From JBFGFG01 sp041627475 (lineage in GTDB: Bacteria; Actinomycetota; Nitriliruptoria; Nitriliruptorales; Nitriliruptoraceae): DNA of 10,450 nucleotides. The stretch is taken from contig JBFKQZ010000096.1 in the NCBI GenBank assembly GCA_041627475.1, positions 1 to 10,450 on the forward strand, read 5' to 3'. The notes under the pieces are model-generated. The model did no database searches and was not told the DNA's origin. It saw only the letters and a list, made by a program, of their open reading frames with translations. The position numbers and the translations under genes were made by a program. Each line of letters begins with the position of its first letter. The first letter of the stretch is position 1. Of the stretch, positions 5,806 to 10,450 are shown one piece after another.

Positions 5806-6546
5806 ATGCGCACGGTCGGGGAGGTCGCGGGCCTCGCAGGGGTGTCGGTGCGGACGCTGCACCACTACGACGAGCTCGGCCTCGTCGTGCCCAGCGCCCG
5901 CAGCGACGCCGGTTACCGGCTGTACGACCACGCGGACCTCGAGCGACTGCAGGAGGTGCTGACACTTCGCGCGCTCGGGCTCTCGTTGGCCGAGATCGCA
6001 GTGCTGCTCGACGACCCGACCCACGACCGACTGCAGGTGCTGCGCGACCAGGCGAAACGGCTGCGCGACGAGCGCGACCGGCTCGGCGACCTCCTCGCGG
6101 CCGTCGAGGGCGCCATCGCGGCACACGACCGGGGCGAGCCCCAGGAGGACATCACCATGTTCGACGGCAACGACCACGAGGCGTACGCCCGGGAGGCGGA
6201 GGAGCGCTGGGGTGACACCGAGGCGTACCGGCAGTCGCAGCAGCGCATGGCCGCGCTGGGCGAGGACGCGACCGCGACGGTCGAGCGCTGGTGGAGCCAG
6301 CACTTCGGGCAGTTCGCGGCGCTCAGGCGCGATGACGTGCCGCTGGACGACGAGCGTGTGCGCGCCGCCGTCGCGGACCACCGCGCCCTGCTCAACCGCT
6401 TCTACGACTGCGGCCCGGCAATGCACAGGTCCCTGGCCGACATGTACGTCGCCGACGAGCGCTTCCGCGCGAGCTACGACCGTCATGCAGAAGGCCTGGC
6501 CCAGTACGTCCACGACGCGGTCCACCTCCACGCCGACGCCGTCTGA
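5806..6546 (+). CDS. TipAL-like MerR-family regulator with TipAS antibiotic-binding domain
   Basis: A 246-residue cytoplasmic transcription activator. Residues 1-70 are a MerR winged helix-turn-helix (TVGEVAGLAGVSVRTLHHYD, then ELGLVVPS, GYRLYDHADLERLQ). Residues about 72-108 form the dimerising coiled coil, and 118-246 a TipAS domain: MFDGNDHEAYAREAEERWGD (118-137), DHRALLNRFYDCGPAMHRSL (191-210), ADMYVADERFRASYD (211-225) and GLAQYVHDAV. C202 occupies the position of the cysteine that reacts with thiostrepton-type peptides in S. lividans TipAL, so thiopeptide or similar drug sensing is likely. ATG 5806 has AAGGAG (5793-5798) seven bases upstream; ATG 5802 is out of frame. M118 is preceded by its own Shine-Dalgarno, so a free TipAS product is probable. 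It has a candidate operator upstream, stands alone between two hairpin repeats, and has no obvious efflux target gene beside it. Confidence 0.9.
   Translation: MRTVGEVAGLAGVSVRTLHHYDELGLVVPSARSDAGYRLYDHADLERLQEVLTLRALGLSLAEIAVLLDDPTHDRLQVLRDQAKRLRDERDRLGDLLAAVEGAIAAHDRGEPQEDITMFDGNDHEAYAREAEERWGDTEAYRQSQQRMAALGEDATATVERWWSQHFGQFAALRRDDVPLDDERVRAAVADHRALLNRFYDCGPAMHRSLADMYVADERFRASYDRHAEGLAQYVHDAVHLHADAV
6143..6159 (+). promoter_or_regulatory. Internal ribosome site and start for a TipAS-like short product
   Basis: AGGAGG (6143-6148) lies eight bases before an in-frame ATG (6157-6159, M118), exactly where the TipAS domain begins. Translation from here would give a 129-residue protein ending at 6546, comparable with the 144-residue TipAS made from an internal start of S. 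lividans tipA. This Shine-Dalgarno is at least as good as the one for the full-length protein. Confidence 0.65.
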
Positions 6547-6562
6547 CCGACTGTCGCCGACA

Positions 6563-6606
6563 GGTGTGCCCCTCCTGGTTCGCATGTGAGCCGTCTGCGG
6601 CACACC
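6563..6606 (+). repeat. 44-bp hairpin repeat, copy B
   Basis: Same length and orientation as copy A (5656-5699), with identical arms GGTGTGCC (6563-6570) and GGCACACC (6599-6606) and an identical core CGCATGTGAGCCGT. The inner stem reads GGTTC with GAGCC, so the C-to-T change keeps pairing as G-U in RNA, while the extra TCG/CGA pairing of copy A is lost. It starts 17 bp after the TipA-like stop and ends 16 bp before the 3' end of the convergent tRNA gene, so it could terminate transcription from both sides. Confidence 0.8.
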
Positions 6607-6621
6607 TCGGGACTGGAGCGG

Positions 6622-6706
6622 TGGGGGCGGAGGGATTCGAACCCTCATGAGCGTGAGCTCAGGCCATTTTAAGTGGCCCGTGTCTGCCTGGTTCCACCAC
6701 ACCCCC
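6622..6706 (-). tRNA. tRNA-Leu (anticodon UAA)
   Basis: An 85-base class II tRNA read on the minus strand. Acceptor GGGGGTG (6706-6700) pairs with CGCCCCC (6629-6623) with one T-G pair; the discriminator is A (6622). The D arm has the GTG/CAC stem with a GGCAGA-type loop. The anticodon arm is GGCCA - CTTAAAA - TGGCC, giving anticodon TAA. A long variable arm, TGAGC/GCTCA, and a T arm, GAGGG TTCGAAT CCCTC, follow. The CCA end is not encoded (CCG follows). It reads UUA and, by wobble, UUG. It is the counterpart of the bldA tRNA of Streptomyces, where UUA codons are rare and confined to developmental or accessory genes. By eye I found no in-frame TTA codon in any gene here. Confidence 0.95.
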
Positions 6707-6714
6707 GGGGCCCT

Positions 6715-6750
6715 CACGAGCCGCGGCCGATGGTACGGCCGCGGTACGTG
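6715..6750 (-). terminator. Strong hairpin between the nucleotidase gene and tRNA-Leu
   Basis: CCGCGGCCG (6721-6729) and CGGCCGCGG (6736-6744) form a perfect 9-bp stem with a 6-base loop; outer CACG (6715-6718) and CGTG (6747-6750) extend it beyond a 2x2 interior loop. It starts four bases after the nucleotidase stop on the minus strand, so it most likely ends the FAD-oxidoreductase/nucleotidase transcript. On the minus strand the loop reads TACCAT, a TAnnnT-type -10, 24 bases from the tRNA 5' end, and could double as part of the tRNA promoter. The latter is speculative. Confidence 0.7.
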
Positions 6751-6753
6751 GGC

Positions 6754-7365
6754 TCAGAAGAGGCGGTCCTGGCCGAACAGGAGCGTGCGCGCGTGGGCCT
6801 CGGCCTCCTCCCAGTTCGTCGCGCGGGGACCCGGGAGCGGGTGGCCGTCGACCTCGCGGTTGTACGGCCAGTCGAAGACGACGGCGCGGTGGCCGCGTTC
6901 GCGCAGGTGCTCGATGTTGTGTGGCGCGTCGTCGATGTAGACGTCGCAGCCGACGTCGCCCTTGCGCGCCACGAAGCACAGGTCCCAGTAGGGGATGTCG
7001 TGCGCCTCGAGCCACTCGACGGTGTCCGAGGCGGCGAGGTGGTGTGTGCCCGAGAGGTAGAGCCGGTGGGTGACGATACGGATCCGCACGCCGTCCTCCG
7101 ACAGCCGGTGCAGCGCCTCGGCACCGCCGGGGATCGGCTCGACGTCGCGGAAGATGCGGTGCTCGACGACGGCGCGTCGGTGCCACTTCGGGAACGTGTC
7201 CGCGTTCAGTCCCCACTCCTCGTACGCGGACCAGCGCTGGGGGTCGGGCAGGTCGGCGGGGTCACGGCCGGTGCCCTCGGCGACGACCCGCCGGAACGCG
7301 GCGGTGTAGTTCGCCAGCACGTTGTCGACGTCGACACCGAGGATGAGGTCGTGGGTGCGGGCCAT
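6754..7365 (-). CDS. HAD-superfamily 5'(3')-nucleotidase, NT5C-like
   Basis: A 203-residue cytoplasmic phosphatase resembling the NT5C / 5'(3')-deoxyribonucleotidase family (PF06941). HAD motif I is GVDVDNVLANY, with nucleophile D12 and D14. A cap segment of about 20-80 contains WSAYEEWGL and FRDVEPIPGGAEAL. Motif II is RIVTHR (T99). Motif III/IV is FVARKGDVGCDVYIDDAPHN, with K135 and D145/D146. Residues 163-170 read VFDWPYNR, typical of this family. The likely role is dephosphorylation of nucleoside monophosphates, though bacterial members vary and the substrate is unproven. ATG 7365 has a strong GGAGGAG five bases upstream and shares its A with the stop of the FAD oxidoreductase gene, so the two form a coupled pair. 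A large hairpin follows. Confidence 0.85.
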   Translation of the reverse strand: MARTHDLILGVDVDNVLANYTAAFRRVVAEGTGRDPADLPDPQRWSAYEEWGLNADTFPKWHRRAVVEHRIFRDVEPIPGGAEALHRLSEDGVRIRIVTHRLYLSGTHHLAASDTVEWLEAHDIPYWDLCFVARKGDVGCDVYIDDAPHNIEHLRERGHRAVVFDWPYNREVDGHPLPGPRATNWEEAEAHARTLLFGQDRLF

Positions 7366-8729
7366 CAGCGCTCCTCCGCCGGCAGGCGGACGCCGGGGTT
7401 GCAGCGACCGTCGGGGTCGAGTGCGTTCTTGACGGCGCGCATGGTCGCGAGCTCCTCGTCGGTCGTGGTGCGGTGCAGGTGTCCCACCTTGGCGCGTCCG
7501 ACCCCGTGCTCGGCGACGACGCTGCCGCCGAGCTCGGCGACGAGGTCGTACAGGGCGTCCTCGACGCGTTCGACGACACCGTCGGCGCCGACGACGTTGA
7601 CGTGGACGTTGCCCTCCACCGCGTGGCCGAACAGGACGCACCGGGCGGCGGGCTGGACCGACGCGACGGTCGGCGGCGCCACGGCCAGCAGCGTGGCGAG
7701 CTGGTCGCGCGGGACGCGGACGTCGAGCTTGACCGGCACGCCGAACGCGGCGATCGCCTCGGTGTGGCCCTCCCGGAGCGTCCACAGCCTGCTGCGGTCG
7801 TGCTCGTCGAGGCCGACGACCGTGGGCTGGTCGGTGAGCATGTCCAGCGCCGTGAGCAGCTCGTCCGGCACCTCACCGCTGAGGTCGACCAGCAGCGCCG
7901 TCGGTGCGTCCATCGGCGAGGTCGTGTTCGTGGCCTCCGCCACGAGCTCGACGCCCGCCGCGGTCAGCAGCTCGCAGGCGGTCAGCCGTGCGCCGCTGCG
8001 GCGCACCACCGTGACGACGTTGTCGACGAGCCGACCGAGGTCCTCCTCGTCGGACTGCAGCAGCACCGTGGCCGTCGCGGGCGTCGGTCGGACCAGCTGC
8101 AGCAGCACCCGCGTGATCACGCCGAGCGTCCCCTCGCTGCCGACGAGGACCTCCTGCAACGGGCGCCCCGCCACCAGCTGCGGCCGCTGCTCGAGCCACG
8201 GCCAGGCCGTCGCGCCGTCGGGCAGGACGACCTCGAGGCCGTGGACCTGCGCCCCCATCGAGCCGTGGGCGACGACGCGTGCACCGCCGGCGTCGGTCGC
8301 CACCATCCCGCCGATGGTCGCGCTGCCGCGGCTGGCGAGGTCGACCCCGACGGCCCAGCCGGTGCCCCGTGTCGCCTCCTGGACCGCGGCCAGCGTGGCA
8401 CCCGCGCCGACCAGCACGCGACCCGACCGTGGGTCGACGGGCTCGACGTGGTCGAGCCGCAGGGTCGACAGCAGCACCGCGTCACCCGTGGGGACCGCGC
8501 CGCCGACCAGACCCGTGTTGCCGCCCTGCGGCACGAGCGCGAAACCGGCCTCGGCGCAGGCCTGCACCACGTCCGCGACCTCCTCGGTGCTGCCGGGCCG
8601 CACGACGCACGTGCACGAGCCCTGCCACCGGCCGGTCCAGTCCCGCGTGTAGGGCGCCGTGTCGTCGCCGGTGAGCACGTGGTCGTGGCCGACCAGCTGC
8701 TCGAGCCGATGGACGAAGGGGTCGTGCAC
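7365..8729 (-). CDS. FAD-linked oxidoreductase, GlcD / D-2-hydroxyglutarate dehydrogenase-like
   Basis: A 454-residue flavoenzyme of the vanillyl-alcohol-oxidase fold, expected to oxidise a D-2-hydroxy acid (glycolate, D-lactate, D-2-hydroxyglutarate) using bound FAD. The PCMH FAD domain covers about 37-217: VVRPGSTEEVADVVQAC (42-58), FALVPQGGNTGLVGGAVP (63-80), GVDLASRGSATIGGMVATDA (128-147) and VGSEGTLGVITRV (196-208). The C-terminal oxidase domain (about 220-448) contains KLDVRVP (334-340), FGHAVEGNVHVNV with H369 and H376 (367-379), AEHGVGRAK with H408 (406-414), and the closing ALDPDGRCNPG (436-446). All FAD and metal-site motifs are intact. No signal peptide or Fe-S motif is seen, so it is a single-subunit soluble enzyme. 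GTG 8729 has AGGTGG just upstream. It is divergent from the GGT-family gene, with 69 bp between. The precise substrate is unknown. Confidence 0.88.
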   Translation of the reverse strand: MHDPFVHRLEQLVGHDHVLTGDDTAPYTRDWTGRWQGSCTCVVRPGSTEEVADVVQACAEAGFALVPQGGNTGLVGGAVPTGDAVLLSTLRLDHVEPVDPRSGRVLVGAGATLAAVQEATRGTGWAVGVDLASRGSATIGGMVATDAGGARVVAHGSMGAQVHGLEVVLPDGATAWPWLEQRPQLVAGRPLQEVLVGSEGTLGVITRVLLQLVRPTPATATVLLQSDEEDLGRLVDNVVTVVRRSGARLTACELLTAAGVELVAEATNTTSPMDAPTALLVDLSGEVPDELLTALDMLTDQPTVVGLDEHDRSRLWTLREGHTEAIAAFGVPVKLDVRVPRDQLATLLAVAPPTVASVQPAARCVLFGHAVEGNVHVNVVGADGVVERVEDALYDLVAELGGSVVAEHGVGRAKVGHLHRTTTDEELATMRAVKNALDPDGRCNPGVRLPAEER

Positions 8730-8798
8730 CTGGCCACCTGTGCGGGTCGCGGTCCACCCCGCAGCCTACGGTCGCGGGCGTCCCGCTCGGAGGTACCC
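8730..8798. promoter_or_regulatory. Divergent intergenic region
   Basis: These 69 bases must contain, or sit very near, the promoters of both the FAD oxidoreductase (minus) and the GGT-family gene (plus). TACGGT (8767-8772) fits TAnnnT for the plus strand, and GGAGG (8789-8793) is the GGT-family ribosome site. I see no good -35 and no clear dyad. Confidence 0.3.
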
Positions 8799-10367
8799 GT
8801 GCAGCACACGCGTCATGTTCCCTACGAGGTCGTCGCGAGCCCCCACCACCTGGCCAGTGCCGCCGGTGCGGCGGTGCTGCGCGCCGGCGGCAACGCCGTC
8901 GACGGCGCCGTCGCGGCGAACCTCGTGCTCGCGGTCGTCACGCCGTACATGTGCGGGGCGGGTGGCGACCTGTTCGCGGTGGTGGTCGAGCCCGACGGCA
9001 GCGTGCACGCACTGCAGTCGGCCGGTCGCACCCCGGCCGGGCTGACCGTCGAGTCCGTTCGCGCCGCCCTGCCGCCGCCGCACGGCGCGACGCTGCCCGA
9101 GCTGGGGGCGCTGCCGGTCACGGTGCCCGGCGCGGTCGCCGGGTGGCACGCCCTGCTGGAGCGGCACGGCACGATGGAGTTCGGTCGGGTCGCCGAGGAC
9201 GCCGTGCGGCTCGCCGAGGACGGCTTCCCCGTGAGCCCGACGGGGGCGGGCGCGTTCGCACGTGGCGCCCAGCGGCACGTCGCCAGCCCGACGTGGCAGG
9301 CCGCGTTCGGCGACGTCGCCGTCGGACGACGGCTGCGCCAGCCCCGGCTCGCGGCGTTCCTCCGCACGATCGCCGACGAGGGTCCGGCCGCGCTGTACGG
9401 CGGTCCGCTCGGCGAGCAGCTCGCTGCCTTCCTCCGGGCCGAGGGTGCGTCGATGACGGCGGCCGACCTGGCGGCGCACGAGGTCGTGGACGTCGAGCCG
9501 ATGCACACGACGTACGGCGACCTCGAGGTGCTCGAGCTGCCCCCGCCGACCCAGGGGGTGACGGCCCTCCAGTCGCTCGGCACGGCCGACCGCCTGCGGC
9601 TGCGCCACGACCGCCACGACGAGGACGCCGCGCTGCGGGCCCACCTCCAGGTCGAGGCGGTCCGTGCGGCACTGGTCGACCGGGCGGCGCACGTCGGGGA
9701 CCCGTCCCGGATGCGGGTGTCCCCGGCCTCGCTGGTGGCCCCGACGCGGCTGGACGCGCTCGCGGCCGCCGTCGACCCCGAGCGGGTGGGGGACTGGCCC
9801 CCGGCGACACCGCAGCCCGGCGGGACCGCCTACCTCTGCGCGGGCGACCGCGACGGGCGCAGCATCAGCCTCATCCAGTCGAACTTCATGGGTTTCGGCT
9901 CGGGCCTGGTGGCGCCGTTCGGCGTGGCGTTGCAGAACCGTGCGGCCCGGCTGCAGCTGGACCCGGACGCCGTCGACGCGGTGGCACCCTCGGTCGTGCC
10001 GCTCCACACCCTGATCCCGGCCGTCGCCCGGCGCGACGACGAGGTCGTGCTGACGTTCGGGACGATGGGCGGCGACGGCCAGCCCCAGACGCACCTGCAG
10101 GTCCTCGACCGGCTGCGGCGTGGCCAGCACCTCCAGGAGGCGCTGGCCGGGTGGCGCTTCGTCGTGCAGCCGGACGACGGGCTCGTGGTCGTCGAGGGCC
10201 GGGCACCGGACGAGGTGGTGCAGGGGCTGCGGGACCGCGGCCACGAGGTGCACCGGGTGGACGACTGGAACGGCCTGCTCGGCCACGCCCACGCCATCGA
10301 GCGCACCGATGGTGGCTGGGCAGCGGCCAGCGACCCCCGCAGCGAGGGCAGCGTCGTCGGCACGTAG
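8799..10367 (+). CDS. Gamma-glutamyltransferase-family Ntn hydrolase
   Basis: A 522-residue proenzyme of the GGT family (PF01019). The large-subunit part opens with VPYEVVASPHHLASAAGAAV (7-26), LRAGGNAVDGAVAANLVLAV (27-46) and TPYMCGAGGDLF (48-59); R77 in SAGRTPA matches the substrate-binding Arg of GGTs. The predicted autocleavage site is before T343 in PGGTAYL, giving a small subunit of about 180 residues with SNFMGFGSGLVAP (361-373), ALQNRAARLQLDP and FGTMGGDGQPQTHLQVLDRL near the end. The usual TTHFS/TTHYS reads TAYLC, as in the GDTVYL-like branch of the family, so the reaction may differ from glutathione hydrolysis. There is no signal peptide or lipobox, so it is probably cytoplasmic, unlike periplasmic E. 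coli Ggt. GTG 8799 is set by GGAGG five bases upstream. It is transcribed divergently from the FAD enzyme. Confidence 0.9.
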   Translation: MQHTRHVPYEVVASPHHLASAAGAAVLRAGGNAVDGAVAANLVLAVVTPYMCGAGGDLFAVVVEPDGSVHALQSAGRTPAGLTVESVRAALPPPHGATLPELGALPVTVPGAVAGWHALLERHGTMEFGRVAEDAVRLAEDGFPVSPTGAGAFARGAQRHVASPTWQAAFGDVAVGRRLRQPRLAAFLRTIADEGPAALYGGPLGEQLAAFLRAEGASMTAADLAAHEVVDVEPMHTTYGDLEVLELPPPTQGVTALQSLGTADRLRLRHDRHDEDAALRAHLQVEAVRAALVDRAAHVGDPSRMRVSPASLVAPTRLDALAAAVDPERVGDWPPATPQPGGTAYLCAGDRDGRSISLIQSNFMGFGSGLVAPFGVALQNRAARLQLDPDAVDAVAPSVVPLHTLIPAVARRDDEVVLTFGTMGGDGQPQTHLQVLDRLRRGQHLQEALAGWRFVVQPDDGLVVVEGRAPDEVVQGLRDRGHEVHRVDDWNGLLGHAHAIERTDGGWAAASDPRSEGSVVGT

Positions 10368-10405
10368 CGCCGAGCGGCACCGATGAGATCGCGCACCGGT
10401 CAGGC

Positions 10406-10434
10406 GTGACATCCGTATCTACAGGTGGTAGACA
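10406..10434 (+). promoter_or_regulatory. Dyad within a possible promoter at the window edge
   Basis: TCTAC (10418-10422) and GTAGA (10428-10432) form an inverted repeat with a 5-base gap. It lies between a -35-like GTGACA (10406-10411) and a poor -10-like TAGACA (10429-10434), 17 bp apart. An ATG at 10434 begins an open frame to the window end. The rest of the 83 bases after the GGT-family stop shows nothing else. Both promoter and operator calls are weak. Confidence 0.25.
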
Positions 10435-10450
10435 TGGTGCCGTCCGACAC

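Noticed and set aside
5656..6606. The two 44-bp repeats as a CRISPR or tandem array
   Set aside because: Only two copies about 900 bp apart with a full gene between them; no regular spacers and no cas genes.
7473..8798. The 442-codon in-frame upstream extension of the GGT-family gene
   Set aside because: It lies entirely opposite the well-supported FAD oxidoreductase, has no family similarity, and the GTG at 8799 has its own Shine-Dalgarno.
8766..10412. A 548-codon minus-strand open frame opposite the GGT-family gene
   Set aside because: Composition shadow with no recognisable motifs; the plus strand encodes a complete GGT-family protein.

Overview
The window comes from a very GC-rich chromosome with GTG/ATG starts, GGAGG-type ribosome sites and TAnnnT-like -10 boxes. 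The order eno, ftsB/divIC-like, DUF501, ppx/gppA is a hallmark of Actinomycetota (in Mycobacterium tuberculosis, eno-Rv1024-Rv1025-Rv1026). I infer an actinobacterium, possibly a deep-branching class, because an S1-domain gene of the Firmicutes YabR type sits inside this cluster. I cannot name the species.

Positions 1-5606, plus strand: enolase (eno); a short FtsB/DivIC-like division protein; an S1-domain RNA-binding protein behind its own structured leader; a DUF501 protein; a Ppx/GppA phosphatase; and a fusion of a CoA-type NUDIX hydrolase with a YjeF_N (NAD(P)HX epimerase-like) domain whose key residues are changed. DUF501, ppx and the fusion gene overlap stop-to-start by one base, so they are probably translationally coupled. 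Terminator-like hairpins follow ftsB and the S1 gene.

Positions 5607-6622: a regulator of the TipAL type (MerR helix-turn-helix plus drug-binding TipAS domain). It has a candidate tipA-like operator, and an internal ATG with a perfect Shine-Dalgarno that would release the free drug-binding domain. Two 44-bp copies of an imperfect hairpin repeat (39 of 44 bases identical), in the same orientation, flank this gene. The upstream gene's last 20 bases are also duplicated 41 bp further on.

Positions 6622-8729, minus strand: tRNA-Leu(UAA), the bldA-type tRNA; a strong hairpin; an NT5C-like HAD 5'-nucleotidase; and, overlapping it by one base, a GlcD/D-2-hydroxyglutarate-dehydrogenase-like FAD oxidoreductase. 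The FAD gene is transcribed divergently from a gamma-glutamyltransferase-family Ntn hydrolase (8799-10367, plus). The last 83 bases hold a small dyad and a weak promoter-like pattern, probably in front of the next gene.

No insertion sequence, CRISPR array or rRNA is visible. The most interesting points are the tipA-like locus with its internal start and flanking repeats, the NUDIX-YjeF_N fusion with altered active-site residues, the divIC-S1 gene pairing, and a probable CTG start on the S1 gene.
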